Assembly: GCF_000006565.2 (NCBI RefSeq)
Contig: NC_031471.1
Location: forward strand, 496,001 to 560,000
DNA from: Toxoplasma gondii ME49
Lineage: Eukaryota > Apicomplexa > Conoidasida > Eucoccidiorida > Sarcocystidae
Direction of reading: 5' to 3'
DNA: 64,000 nucleotides
Shown: one piece after another, positions 1-13,700 of the stretch
How the letters are laid out: each line of letters starts with the position of its first letter
Numbering within the stretch: the first letter of the stretch is position 1
Made by a program: the position numbers and the translations under genes
The notes under the pieces: generated by a model
What the model was told of the DNA's origin: nothing
The model's database searches: none
Seen by the model: the letters and a program-made list of their open reading frames with translations, nothing else

Positions 1-3000
1 GCTGACGCACAGCGCATCGGCGACTCCGAATTCGTATTTGCTCCTGGTTTCGAGGGCCCCCAGAAATCCCAGACTCTTCTTGAACCTCTGCTGATAAGAA
101 CACATACATGTCAGCCGCTCTTCTGTATGCAGTCGTCGACATGTCTGTTGCGCGTGTCCCTGTCGGGTGTCTTATTTCGACAAAGCAAAACGAGGAGCTT
201 TCCAAATAAGGAGCTTTGTCCTGAATGGTGTCCCCGTCTTTCTGCCTCAGGATCCCCTACGTCTTCTCTCTCCTCCAAGCGGGAAGGCGCCTGAGCGGGC
301 TTCAAGGAGGGAGTACGCGGCGCTATTGTGTGATTAATCTGTGTCCGCCGGAACTGCCTGTTTCAAGGTAACAGTTGTGTAAAAAATAGTCGGTGGACAG
401 AACGGACGCGGACGTATCTCCCTTCTTCAATTGGTACCTCCCCTTTACTCAAACGCAGGAGGCAGAAAACGAGCTGAAGAAAGCTTCTGGAAGGAGTGCA
501 GTGCCGGGTGGTTCACCAAGAAACATATTCGGTGCAAACACAGGCTAAAAGGGGCAACGAGGAGACGCCAGGATCGCCAGGTCTGAGTTCGGGGGCACTG
601 AAAGCGGCCACTTTATAGATTCTTCGCTGAGAATGCTTCTCATGAACGAAAGCCATCTCCTCTGCCACCTATTGATGTAGCTTTTGCTTCAGTAAGGCGG
701 CGAGAGCCGCTAAGGGACGCGAGTTTTAGTCGCTCCCTTGAAGTTGTCTGTCCACCGTCGACGGGAACTTACCAGCCTTGTGCCGAGAAGTTATTGCTTA
801 GACGGGAGAAACACCGGAAAAAACCAGCAGACATCATTTTCGCCTCCCCCCCCCCGCAGCCTTTGCTCGTTTAACACAGGAAACCCCCTGTTTGTTGCCC
901 TGATGAAGCGCAAACACCGGACATATCTGCCTGTCCATTTGTGTCTACCAGTTCAACTAGACGTACTCTGATTCCTCTGCAGGACTGGTCAATACAGCGA
1001 TACTACAAATTGCGTTAATTCGTGCGTCGGTCGACGTATTCGATTCCCCGCGTGCTTGATTTTTGTGTGCAGATAATTCCCTTGACGTTTGATTGCGAAC
1101 TGCCTGACAACGGTTTTGTCGTCCCGATTGTCTTCAAAGTCGACTGCGGGACCAGAGGGAACCACAGCCTAGGTACGCGTGCTCTCAACGTCGCGCAGTT
1201 GGGTTTTGCCTTCCACCTCGCGCCATCGACAGAGTGCCTCATGCTATCGTTGCAGAGGCACCGCGGTAGACACGCGCGCTAAACATCGTGAGTGCGCTGG
1301 ACTGCTGGATAGGATTTCCCTTGTGTTGAAACGCCACAACAGAAGGCGTTTTGGTATGTTCTGTGCACACTTCTGTCGAATACTTTCCCCGAGCTTCGGG
1401 CACTCCGGAAATTGCAAGCGAGCAAGGCGTGGCAGTTTCCCGCGTCTCTCCCCCAGAGCTCGATTGACTATGCGAAGAAACATAGCGTGTAGCCACCCGC
1501 CTTGGTGCACATACACGTGATCTGACAGATAAGCTGCCATCCAAGTGACGATTTGTTCGGTACTCATTGTCAATGAGACTTGCTTACATACAAGTAAGCC
1601 AAAACGCGTGTGTGTCAGCCGCTCTTTTCTCTCACATCTGCTCCGTAATTCACAGCGTGAGTCGACTCAGCATTTCGAAATGTGCGGGGGGGATGAGGTG
1701 ACATCGGGGTGCTTGCCGTGGCATACGCGTGCGGGGCATGCTACGAGGTTCTGTTTGAAAACCCTGTTTTTGTGCTCTTTTTTTCCTGTCGCTTTCACAT
1801 GTGGTGCCACTTCAACGCAAAGTACTCTTTTCGTCGGGCGGCGACGCCTTTTTCCCGCCTTTCGATCGGGCAGTGTGCCTGATGCTCGCTGCGTGCTTCC
1901 TCCGTCCTCGATCCACTCGTCCTCAGCGCATTCGTTTCTCTGTTTGGGTGCAGGAATCGTGTGACACATCGTCCCACGTCGGTGTGAGATATAAAAAGAA
2001 CCTGGACCGTCGTTGCGAGAGACACGGAAGGTTGGACGCCGCCGCGCGTGTTCGTCAACTGTACTTGGGTTCGCGAGTTACCGACCCTTGTTCCTCTCGT
2101 CTCCCCAGAAGCGGGGGGTAGACTGTGCGAGTGAGTCGCCGGGCGAATTTTGCCGGTTTCATCTTCTTTTTGCGCGAGTGAATTGCTGTCCTATTCCCAC
2201 TTTTCTGCTCCGAACGTCCCGGCCACTTGTCTGCGGGACAATTTTGCGAGCGATTTGTCGCGCTGTGTGACCGCGTATCTCCCCAGGGGCTGGCTCCGCG
2301 TGCAAGGGGTGGTTCCTGAAACGAACAAGGAAAATTGAGGCGACTCAATCTGCTGACGGGTCGGAGAATTCTTTGGCGGAAAGGAATGCAAGAACATATC
2401 GTACGAATCCCCCGCGAGCTTACAGACAAGAGTCCCCCGTCTGCGGTTGTGGCATGCGTTTCGAAATCGCGACCGGGGGGACGCCGTGTCTCCAGCAGGA
2501 TTTTGTCCGTTTCCCAGTTCTGCTCAGTTTGGAAATGCCCGAAATGATTTAAATGTATACGTCCTTGAGTGTGCATTCGGTGAACTGCGGAGAGGGATGC
2601 ACCTGTGTGTGAGAGTCGTGTCGGAGAACGCGACTTCGCGGCAGGGTGTCGGACTCCGCGGAGAAACCAAGACTGGAAGTTGACCAAAGTGAATCTCCAC
2701 ACCTAGAGATGCGTGCCTGTGTCTAAGCGCCACTTGTCTGTATGTGTATGCGTCGCTGTCGGAAAAGACAGGACTCGAGCCGCGTGTGACGGAGATGGAT
2801 CGCCGTGGCAAGGTGACCCAGAGAGATCTCGGGACAAAGGCTCTGTCTTATTCCAGTCTTGTCTCATGTGAACTGACTTGGAGTGTGTGATCCCTGTCTC
2901 TCTTCGCATGCCTCCGTCCCGCTTTGCCTGGTACCGCGGACCTGCCAACATCCGCCACGCTTGGGTGGGAACGATGTACACTTTCTGCTTGAAGAGAAGT

Positions 3001-4634
3001 CGTGTGCACGAAGCTCTTTGATCTTGGTCAGCCTGTCCTGGGTCGCTGCCCCTGCGCGTCATCTCTTGGTTGCATGCGCTTGTGGAGCTTCTGGATTCGT
3101 TGTCGCTGCGACAAAAGGACCCTCGCTTTGAAGACAAACCCTCGCGTCGGCTCACGCGTCCAGCTCTTTGTGAACGGAGCTGACATGTGCTTGCGAATTC
3201 CTCAACGCCGAACCACAAACAGGAGTTTCTTCCAGTCGCATTGTTGCCGGGACTCCTGAGCCAGAAGGCAGCGTCGTGGGGCGTCTACTTTTTCATATCT
3301 GCGCGCGTGTATGCGTCCGTGAATACAAATATGTTGTGTGCGTTTTCATCGATTTCAGTACACGGGTATGCGTCCGCGTGCATCATTCCGCATGTATGCA
3401 GCCGCATTTGCGCATTCGACGCACAATACTCCGTATATGGACATTTGCGCATGCCAGGTGTATGTGCCGATGTACAGAGGCAACTACCCGCCCAGTACAG
3501 GGTTCTGGGAAGTCTGTCTGACCCGTAGAAAAAAAAAGTGTAGACGCGCACATGTGCGGTGTTGGTCCCGCGTTCTCACGAGGTAGCCAAGATTCATTGA
3601 TTTTTTGGGGGACACTCCTACGTGAATGCGATGCGTTCATATATGGGAGTCTTCATCGTTGTAACGCTAACGTGTATGGCCCCCGGGGTAGACAGGCAAG
3701 CGCAATGAGGTTTTGAGACTCGGTGCATGTCTGGTTGTGGACGGAGAGGAAGCCGGCAGCGTATGTGTGCTTGGCAGCGTCGCCTTGTGTGAACCGGCAT
3801 TGTGGATTTGCCATATGCGTGCATGCCACTGTTCTCTTTGCGCCCTTCTACCTGGATTAACGTCTGTAGAATGTGACTGTGTGCCTCTTCACGCCTGTCT
3901 GTGTTGCCCAGTTTGACCTCTCTGTATGCTGTGACTGTTTCCAACGCTGCGCCGAGTGTCGGTGTGTCGCGTTTCTCAACAGGAGTGTTTCCTTGGTGAC
4001 CCCTCAGACGGCGAGCTCGCTCGGTTCAGTCTTTCCCGCGGGAGCCCTCGCTCTCGGCTGGCGTCGAAAAAGCTGGCTCCGACACTCGTTTCAGACGCGT
4101 ATGCTGCCAGGTGGCCTGCGCGAAGCTCCATTCTCTTCTGTCTCGCCTGTCTCGGGTTCTCATCGAGGCCACGGCCGCGCCACGAGCTGTACAGACAACC
4201 CGTTGGACGTGAGAGCTCAGGGTTCTTCCTGAGGAGTGAGACGCACCGAACTGCCGGCAACGAAGCAGTTGGTTTCGGAACCCGAGAGGCACACGCTCTC
4301 CAAATCTCTCGCGGGCTCGTCTCTCGCCGTTTTCCCCCTTCTTTCTTCCCTGCTCTGTCGACCATTTTTCAGTCCCCATTCAATGAACAAACAGAGACGT
4401 CTCTCGCAGTCACGTTCGTCTTGCAACAGTGGCGGAACGTCTGACTCACATGTGAGGGAGTTCTTTTCCAACTCGCTTCAAGGATTGTGGGGCTGATTTT
4501 TTCGCGGCTTCTGTCGTTTCGGGAGACTCTCAAACGTTGTCGCTTTTTGCGAAGTCTCTCGCATCCAGAGATCGGTGCATGCACGCCGTCGATCTGTTGT
4601 TCTGTAAACCTCTGCCTCCTGTGAACTGGGAACC
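1..4634. other. Upstream region without a supportable gene
   Basis: No recognisable protein family or RNA gene was found here on either strand. The first 294 bases are open in frame 1 on the plus strand up to a TGA and could be the tail of a gene cut by the window edge, but the peptide is not recognisable. The rest is GC-moderate sequence with short open frames in all six frames, a poly-C tract near 847-856 and several TGTATGCG-like words around 3.3-3.5 kb. The last few hundred bases are probably promoter and 5' UTR of the RRM gene. A TGCATGCA word lies at 4576-4583, 50-60 bases before its start codon. Confidence 0.4.
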
Positions 4635-7600
4635 ATGGACAGCGGTGCGCGCGCCTCAATGGCTCCGTCAGGCAGTCCTGGCTCCGAAAACGATGCAGAA
4701 GAGAAACGCGGAGACCCTGTTGCGCCCTTCGTCTGTGAAGAGACACCCTACATAGGCGGGGATTCAGAGTCCATACCCCAGAATGATGTTGGGACAGATG
4801 TGCAGACTGTGGCAGCCAGTGGCTTCACACTTGGCGTCACCTCCTGTGTACATAGAGCCCCCGATACTGTCTCCGAGCCTCTGCAGCCGCCGAGTGGATC
4901 CCTTGAGAGTTCGCGGTTCCCTTCCTCAGAAACGTGTTTGTCGCCGGCGGGCCGTGTCACCGGTGTGGCGGGGGCCTCGCACCGACTGGCCGCGGAGACA
5001 GGAGCCAGTCCGCGTGCAGGGTGCAGGCGAGAGCCAGCAGGCCTGGAGCCGGATTCGCTGCGTCTGGGCGCGGATGCCTGCGCCGGCGTTGAGCGGGACG
5101 GGCTGCGAGGGTCCAGTCCAGAGACGCTCGAAGAGGTGCTTTGTAAAAAGAGGACGGAGACCGCGGCGGCGAGGGACGCCGCTTTTTTCGAGCCTCCCGC
5201 TTCGCCCAAACCGGCGGGCGAGAGACCAGGCTGGGGGGCGAGGGGAGACCGAGAGAAGGGAGGAGACACGGTGGAAACGGGGAGGAACGGCTCTGGGGAC
5301 GCCAAAAAAGAGACGACCGGCCTGAACACTGTCGAAAGAACCGCACTGTCGTTGAACGTGATGAAAACGAACGTCTTCGTCTTCCAGATTCCTCTGTCTT
5401 GGGCAGAAGATGACCTGCACCAGGTACAGACAACAACCGAAGTCTTATGTATACATACGTTTCTGTTTACGTTTTTGTAGGCGTTTGAGGGGTTACACAT
5501 GAAAACCATAGGCCATGCTGGTACCGTGTTCCGTTTAGAGACACAACGCGTTGAAAGCAGGACGAGAGACGTGGTCTGTTCCGCGCTCGCGACAACGACC
5601 ACTGTGGCAAAGGTGTGATTCTAGGCAGAAACGTGTTCACCTGCCGGCATGCGTCGACCGCTCGTATCTGTTTGTGAAAGATACAGAAAGCTCTCTCTAT
5701 CTTTTCACCGTATGCTTTTCAGTCTGCAGTATTCTCTCACTCCCGCAGGACGCCGCTTGTGCTCTGCCCGTCGTGTAGGGTATACAAACACGTATGCATA
5801 TGTTCATGCGTTCCTGAGATGTTGTGTGCGTCTGCGATTCTTCAGCAATTCAGTGAATGGGGCACGATAACGAGTGTTCGCGTGGAGCGGAAGAGCGACG
5901 GTCGAAACCGAGGCTACGGGTTCGTTTGTTTTTCCGACGCCGAGAGCGCGCAGAGAGCGGTCGAGGGCATGGACGGTCGCGTGTTCGAGGGGAAACAACT
6001 CAAAGTCTCTCTGAAGAAGCCGCGACAACAGGAGCCGAGCGCCAGAGACGACGACAGGGGACAGGCCTCTCACGCAGTCTCTCCGGGGCGCGGGGGAGTG
6101 TCGCAGAAGGCCAGGAACGACGAGGTACGAGAAGAGAACGACATGGAGTCTCTGCCTGGAACGACGAGACCAGACTGCGAGAGAGGACGAAAAGGTGCAG
6201 GCGTGGGCCCGACACGCGGCGTCAAGTGCTCGCTTTTCGTCTTCCACGTGCCACCTCTGTGGGGAGACGAACAACTCTTGCAGGTAACCCGCAAAAATTG
6301 CGTTTGGAGTTGTCTGTCGCGTTATATGTGGAGTAGGCGTCGTAGGCTTCGCTGCTTCCTCTCAAGCGGTGTCCTGGGCTATCGTACAGCTTGGTTTCCC
6401 GTCCTCCCTAGCGGGTTCTCCGGCGCTCTGTGGAAGCTACGCTTTGTTATCTCACGAAAGATCCAAGGTGACTTGGATACGCTTTCAGACTATATTTATA
6501 TATGCATATATATATATACATATGCATTTACATATGCGTGCATGTTGCACGCGTTCTACTATTTCCAGAGAGGTTCTCATTTGAGCTCGGTTCCGGTATC
6601 AGAGTGGAACTTGGTAGGTCAGCGGGCAGGCCCTTTCACTGATTTTTTTCCTCGCCTTCAGTCACATGTGCAGTGCGCATACATGAGACTGTTGTCTGAC
6701 GTGTTCCTGGTTCCGTTCGCTGTGTCTCCGACTCCATCTTCTCAGCATTTTGAGTTGTACGGGCGGTGCGCGAGCGCCGTGGTGGTGCGGCGGCGAGACG
6801 GCACCAGCAAGGGGTACGGATTTGTCGATTTCGAGGACGCAGAGTCGGCGCTCTGTGCCCTCCAGCAGGCGAATCAAGCCCACGTGGACGGTAAGCGCCT
6901 GAAAGTGTTGCTGAAAACAGAGCCGAAGAAGCGGCCCTACGTGCATGCGGGCTCCTGCGCGTCTGCCGAGAGGGCTCCATACCCCCGGAAGAGCATGGAG
7001 CCTGCGTCCGGCGTTTCGTCGCTCCAGAGCCGAGAGCGAAGCAGCCTGGCATGCACGTCCAGTCAAGAGAGAAGCCGAAAGGGCGGCGTGCACGAGGAAG
7101 GCGACAGGCGAGGCAGCGTGGACGCGCGAGAGGCCGTCTTCGGGCCTCATGGAACGGCGTCGCCCCGCAGCAAGCCCGGTAGTGGGGACGAAGAGGCGAA
7201 GAACCAGGACGAAGAGTTGCGAGTCGCCTCTGCGCAGGCGCGGAGCCAGGCCGCTTCGCCCGAGCTCGAGCGAGAGAGACGTTACGGGTGCGGGGCTCTC
7301 CATCGACCCCGCTCGTCGCTGCCGCGTGGCAGAGGCGAAACTGAGGGCGACAGGCGCAGCGAGCGCTTCCACTCCGCCGGAGGGCGGGGCATTGGGGCCC
7401 TGAGAGGGACTGAAGGCGTCAGAGGACCGCGTCGTGGAGACGCCGTCTCCCAGATGGAGTCCTGCCCCCACTCGCGGCACGTCAGCGACGGCGGGACGAA
7501 CTGTGAGCGCGCTTTGGACGGAGTGCATGCGATTAGGAGCACAGGGCCAGAGGCGTTTCAACTCGATAGAGCCGCCGACTTCTCTTCGGGTCCTGCGAAC

Positions 7601-10600
7601 GGCCCTGAAGCCCGTGGGATCAACAGAGCCGCAAAGGCCCACCCGAGCAACTCGCGGAGAGACAAACTCGCGAATGCACGCTATGGCCGGCCCGAGTGCA
7701 CCGTCTTCGTTTTCCACGTTCCTCCAGAGTGGAGCGACGGGGACCTCAGAAGGGTAAGAGCGACTGGAGAAGCACGACCTTGGACGGAATCTGCAGTAGA
7801 TAAATGCATCTTGGATGACCGTGTATTCACGGCTTCATGTCAAAACACAAACATGCGAATGCTCGGTTCCCCAGAAAAGGAACATGACAGGACGACCATA
7901 AGTTCGTACTACACAGTCTTGCACAGCAGTCCATTAGGGCTCATTTTCAATCGGGGAAAGCGTGCTGCGGCCACTAGAGCACGCGTCTGGTCCTCATTAC
8001 GCGGGGAGGTGCCGAGAGAAAAGGAAGTGGACGAATCCTTTCAGTTTTTCCGCGAACGTGCCGTTTTTAGGTGCGGCGGTGCAGAAGGTAGAAACGTAAA
8101 CTTCCGTGGATCACTAAATACTTCAAAGCAACCCGAGGTGTGCTCGTACCGTGAAGGACTGGTGCAAGAGGCTTCACGAGGCCTCAAACCTAACCGTGAA
8201 TTGACGCATCGCGAGTTGAACTACGTAAATTGTATATCGAAAACTTGTGGGGACCGCCGCGCGTAGTCAGGATTGGGGGTGTGCTTTCTGTGCATGCATT
8301 CCTGTCGACTGGTGTCAGTTGTCTTGGTATTCTCTGCTTCAGTGTGCGTCGTTTGCTTTGCTGTTTGTGCTGTTTCTGTGTAGCACTTTCGACACTTGGG
8401 ACGCATCCGAGCGGCGACAATTCAGCGTGACAAAGATGACGGGCAGAGTCGCGGGTTTGGGTTCATCACATTTGGTTCGCCGGCCGCTGCACTCAATGCT
8501 GTCGCTGGGATGAACGGTTTCCACACGGGAAGCAAGTACTTGAAGGTGATGCTGAAGCACACGGACAGAGGCGACGGAAAGGCCGAGGGCGGTGCCGAAG
8601 GCCGGGAACATGAGGATCGAGAGAAGAGAGAGAAGCGCGAGAACAGACGAGAAGGTGAGAGGGTTGTACGCGATGAAACAGAGGAGACAGGAAAACGGGC
8701 CAAAACTGTCTGTTGTGTCCCCTGGAAGGGGCTCAATCTCGAAACGGTGAACAATGTGGTGTCGTTCGGCTCGGGTAAAACAATGTCTCCCTTTGAGGAG
8801 TGCTCTACGGAACGAAGAGTGCTGAAACACACTCAGAAGGACGAAGAAGAAGCCAGTGCATGTGCGAGCACTGTCCGGTGCCTTCTACTTCGTTTTTTGG
8901 TGTCTTCACCGTCAGTGGTAGAAACCAGAGCCGCTAGAGTTCCAGGTGTTTGTCTCGCCGTTTCTGAACCCTGCTTCCACAAGCGTCTTCTTTTGTTTGC
9001 CTTCCTGTGGTTCTTCTCTCTTTTCCCTTGAGTCCGCCCTTTTCGGCAGATGCCCTGTAAAGCTTCACCTGCGTCCACGTTTTGTTGGATCGTCGCGCGG
9101 TGCAGCGATCACATGTTTGTCTGCTCGACCCACGAATTATCTGTCTCTTCTTTGTTCTTCAGAAGGCCAGCCTGGGAGAGGGACAGGGCCCAGCGGCGTG
9201 AATCCGAGAGACAAAGACAGGGGCGAGAAAGGAGAGTGGCATGCTTCGGGACGCTTTGGCGGCTCTTCGGCGTTTCGGGGCATGCACCCCACACGCGACC
9301 GACCGGAAGGGCGGCGAGGGCCCAGAGGTGTTTACTCGGCTCCTCTGTCGGGAAAGGCGCTGGACTCTTCTGAACATCCCGCTTCGCTCCTTCCTGTCTC
9401 CGCGCTGGTGGCCCCTGGGGGCACTTGCCCCGGCGACCGGGCCGAAGTAGGCGGGATCCAGGCCCCGTCGCAGAGGCCCACTCAGAGGAGCGTTGGAGAC
9501 AGGCGGCGAGTGCCGGAAGAGCGGGTCATGCCTCTGCCCTCGCAACTTCCGTCTGCGTTTTCCGGCCCTGCTTACGGGACTCCCGCGTCTCTCGGAAACG
9601 CCCAGAGTCCCTCCCAGACGACGCCGGGGTGTGGAGACAGAACATTAGGCCTTCTTTGCGGAGGGCCTCAGGCCTTCCCCTTCTTGCCACCCGCTGGAGA
9701 CGCGAGAGTCGCCAGAAGCGGGAAGGGCCTTGGCCTTCACAACCACGCACGTCATGCGTCCCGAGCCTCTGGAGGCGCGGGGGTCTCCGGGATCCACCCT
9801 CAGCCCCTGCGAACGCAGGTACGGGCGGAGACCCATGAAAAGCCAAATGGAAAGAGAGATGGGCAAGACAGGAACAAGGGAGAGATGAAGGAAGCGCGAG
9901 ACAGTGGAAGCGGGGGAAGACAGGTGATAGAAAAAACTGCTGGAAGTTGCTTAAAGGTGGAGGGAATCACAGATGATACAGGGAAGATAAGAGAGAGAGA
10001 GAGGGAAGATGAGGAATGATGGCAAGGGTTACTAGACAGAAGATGGACGTGTTCTGTCTCAATCCGCAGAATAGGGCTGCAGGCCCTCGGCGCCTTTCAA
10101 ACAGGGCCTGTACACGTGTATCTGGATGTGGAGATATCTGGGTAGGAGAGAAGAGGCGACATGTACTGTGGAGAGAACTGTCATCTCTTAGGCATGTCTC
10201 TGTACATCTGGGTTTGTGCGTTGGGCGTGTCGTTGTGTCTTTTTAGGTGTGGTTGTCAAGCGCACCGCCGCCTCCGCCGCACCAGAAGCCTATGAATGCA
10301 GACAAAACGGTTTTCCTAACTCAGGCCCAGAGTGACTGTTTTGCCTGTCCGTCGTTAGCCACTGAAGCGACTCTGCCTACTCCGTACGGCCAGCCTTCTC
10401 TGTCTTCCCTGTGTTCTATGCATCGGCCGCCGATGCCGCACGACTGTGGGTCTCAGGCGGTTCCTGTAGGGTACCACGAAGGTGTGAACGATGAAGGAAG
10501 CATGCGATTGTCAGGCCTCGCGATGGGAGCTCCCGGAGGACAGCACGCGAGCGCGCGGGCGGCCTTTCTACACTCGCCTTTCCCTTCTTCTTCGTCTCCT

Positions 10601-10735
10601 GCGTTCGTCCACGCATCTGACGGCGACCCTCGTGGGCACCAAGGTTCCGCGTCTCCTATCCCCGGCGGACCTGATACGCGAGGGGACGAGGCGACAGGGA
10701 GGCGAAGTGTGGGGTCCCAGAGTCCACCGTACTAG
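4635..10735 (+). CDS. CELF/Bruno-like RNA-binding protein with three RRMs
   Basis: Six exons are inferred: 4635-5423, 5846-6283, 6746-7753, 8384-8654, 9163-9818 and 10247-10735, giving 1216 aa. All junctions are GT..AG and the phases agree (0,0,0,1,0). The start ATG sits in a strong context (gaaccATGG). RRM1 spans about residues 246-321, RRM2 391-467 and RRM3 727-804. Each has an RNP2-like strand (VFVFQIP, LFVFHVPP, VFVFHVPP) and an RNP1 (RGYGFVCF, KGYGFVDF, RGFGFITF), and ends in LKVxLK. This pattern is that of the third RRM of CELF/Bruno proteins, which bind GU- or U-rich RNA and act in splicing or translational control. Linkers and the C-terminal half are rich in Ser, Arg, Glu and Gly and look disordered. 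Every RRM is split by a phase-0 intron at the same place. Family assignment is good; substrate and role are inference. Confidence 0.85.
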
Positions 10736-13700
10736 GGGTAGGGACCGCTATGCGGAATCGCAGAAGAACCGTGGCTGTAGAGGGCGAGGACACGGGCACT
10801 GGATGGGGGTTCTTGTTGTTTTTTTAGCGTCGCTCCTCTTGTTTGTCTCCCTTCTCTATAGAGGTGTCCCTGTCGGGGCAGAAAAACTCATATAAGGGCT
10901 GTTTACAGAAGACGTTTAGGCTAACAAGGGGCAGACATTTTAATTCGGAGGCGCAGGAAAGGTGCCAGGAAAGGCGAACGAAAGGGTCAACGAACCACGG
11001 AGTGGAAGCGTAGAGTGAAGCGACGACGCGTCGAGTTTGAGAGCTGAGGAGAGTGGTACTGCAGCGAAAAGAAAGAGATGAAAGACGTGAAGAAGGCGCG
11101 TGGCGCATGCAGAGAGGAAGAAAGGTTCTCAAAGTCGTGGGAAAGAGAAATGGTGCCGCGTTGAAGGGGAGCGAGTCGATAAAGGGAAGAAGACAGTGTT
11201 GCCGTCGCGACCCAGACACCTCTCTCCGTGCCTGTTTTGGAGTCAAGCGTGGAAGACAGGAAAGGTTTAGGTTTGGTTTCGGATCTCGTCCGGGACCCGT
11301 GTGTAGCTACACAGGTTCTCTTTCCCCCGTTTTTTTTCTCGCCTCTCCGTCGCTGCTGGTGTCTCCATCTTTGTCGCTGTCGCGCGTTTCCGTGTTTCTC
11401 ATTATCTTCTTTTGGTTGTTTCACACGGGACTCCCATGTCGATGTTTGTTAGGAAGAACTCCAGAGGCGGGTTCTTCCAAGAGCCGTGTGTTGGTGGAGT
11501 CTGGAACTCCTGTTTGCATCGGAAGCGCGGGGAGGGTCTTTCGGATTGTTTCTCGCGCATCTGGAGAGGACGCGTGCAAACGTGAGTGGACAGAAGAGGG
11601 AGGGAATGTATTTTTTCGTGCTTGGATTGCCGTTGGAGACACATCCGTATTTTTCGCTGTAAGTTTGATTTCCGTGTGTTTTCATCTTCCTCCGCGTGTT
11701 TGCACGTGGCCATGCCGTCTTATGGCCGTTTTTTATCGAGTCTTTGTGCCGTGTTCCCCTTTCGCGTCTCGCTTTCTCCTCCCTTTCTCGCTCAGCCAGT
11801 AGAATAGAGAGGAACGGTTGTGAGGGAGTCAGAAACCTGTAGTCAGGTAACGAGAGTGGTGCGGGAGCCAGCCGGGCGGGAAGAATCCGAGGAGTCGGTC
11901 TGTTTGCTCACCTCGACAGCTCGACCCTCGTGACGAACCAGAATCAATCTTTTGCTCACGTTTTCCTCGGAAGACGGAGACAGGGAATACAGGAGGGGAC
12001 GAACGTCAAGAGACAGATGCCAATGCTCTGAGAGAAAACGGAAGAGGCTCCTTGACGACTCAGTGGCTGGCCCTCCTTTGTGATGCCTTTCCGTATATCC
12101 GTGGTGTATTGGCCGCGTTTATAATTGGAAAGTATGTGCGCGCTGGCGTACTGCCGTGGTCGCACGTGCATGTACGCGTGTATGTATTGAGATAGCCGAC
12201 GCCAGGGTCATCACCCCATCGGAAGAAACACGCTCTAGACAGACGAAGACGAATCTGTGAGCGTAGGAGGATGGACCTTCCAGATGCAGAATAGAGCTGT
12301 GAGACCGAGGTAACTAGGCTCGCTTTTTTCAGTATGTATAAATATTTACAGGGCATTCATTTAAATGGAGAATATGTGTACATGTATAGCGAGTATGTAT
12401 ATATGTATATATATGTCTATTCCCGAGAATCTGTGCGTTTTGGATTTTTCTGCGTCAACGGTTGCGTGTTTGTCTCTGCAAAAGTATATCCATGCACGTA
12501 CACTGATATGATACATGTTCTCGTCTTTGACAGAAAGCTTCGGGTAGTCGGCGACAGGAGGTGCCCTCCTTTCCACTGGTGTCGCGCAGTATTTATCGCG
12601 TTCACGTATGTCTGTATCTTTGCAGATAACGCATTCCTTTTCGGCGGGACGGGTTGGTGTGTGATACGTATATTCCCCCCTACCGAGCTCTACATCGTGT
12701 GTGGCACACAGTAGACGTGGCAGTTCTTTGTGGCAGTGGGAGGCGTTGTCCCATGGTGTACGAGATACACGTTGTACCTCTTCTCATTGATGCCTTCGTC
12801 ATGACGACTTTGTTCTGCTGCGCGGGTGCGTGCTACACGTTTTGATCTCCAAGCACGGCGTCTTCGATTTTCTTCGCAACGCGGGGGATGGAAACCGGGT
12901 TCTGCAAAGGGAAGCTTGCAACGTGACACGTTGAGGAAGAGCAAGAAGCCGCAAACACTATTTCCCTCCGCATGTTTTGGCACCGCGTTTACGCAGGACT
13001 TCCAAGGGACATTTGACCAGATCACCTCATGCATGAATTAATATAGCCATCGGGACGTATTTAGTATGTATAGGTGCGTACGCGTGGTTCCCCTTGTAAC
13101 GATGTCGCAGGGTGTCGCCTAACGGAGGAAAAATCGAGGGAGCTGCGGGCTTGCGTGCTTCCGTGTCCATTCGTTCTCGACTTTGGGGGGGCAATCGGGG
13201 AGATTTTTCCACAGCAACTGCATCTCGTTCATTGAAACTCGCACACTCATCTAGGAAACAAATCACGTGTTCGTTAGTTTTGTGTGGAACTCGAAGAGCG
13301 GGTAAGTGAAGGGGCTGGCGAAGACTAGGTATTCAGGGGGGCTGGTGCCTGTAATTATATATGCTTGACAGTGTTTTAGCTGGTAATTACAAGAACTCGC
13401 TTCTGTGCGGTACGTTTGCTGCTCTCACATGTATGTACTGCCAAGTTCTGTGTATACGTACGTCTAGGGAAGAAAGCGTGCACGTCCTTGAACACAAGTG
13501 CCTGTGTCAGTCTGTTTTCGTTGAGGTCGAGCACACTAAACATGTTTCAGACACACGTAAATATCTCACTAAAAGGTTGCCGGAAATGAAGACGTGGCGC
13601 ATTTCGTCGTCGTTGACTTGTCTCTTCCCCACACCTCGAACAGAGCAGACGATGTTCGAGCATGCACAAGGATGACCACGCTTTGCACGACTCGGAAACG

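Noticed and set aside
899..970. CTGATGA followed by CTGA 60 bases later
   Set aside because: No closing stem of note and no rRNA-like guide.
6481..6545. TATATA-rich stretch inside the long RRM-gene frame
   Set aside because: The continuous frame 5759-8266 is read-through of introns; this stretch is intron 2, not coding.
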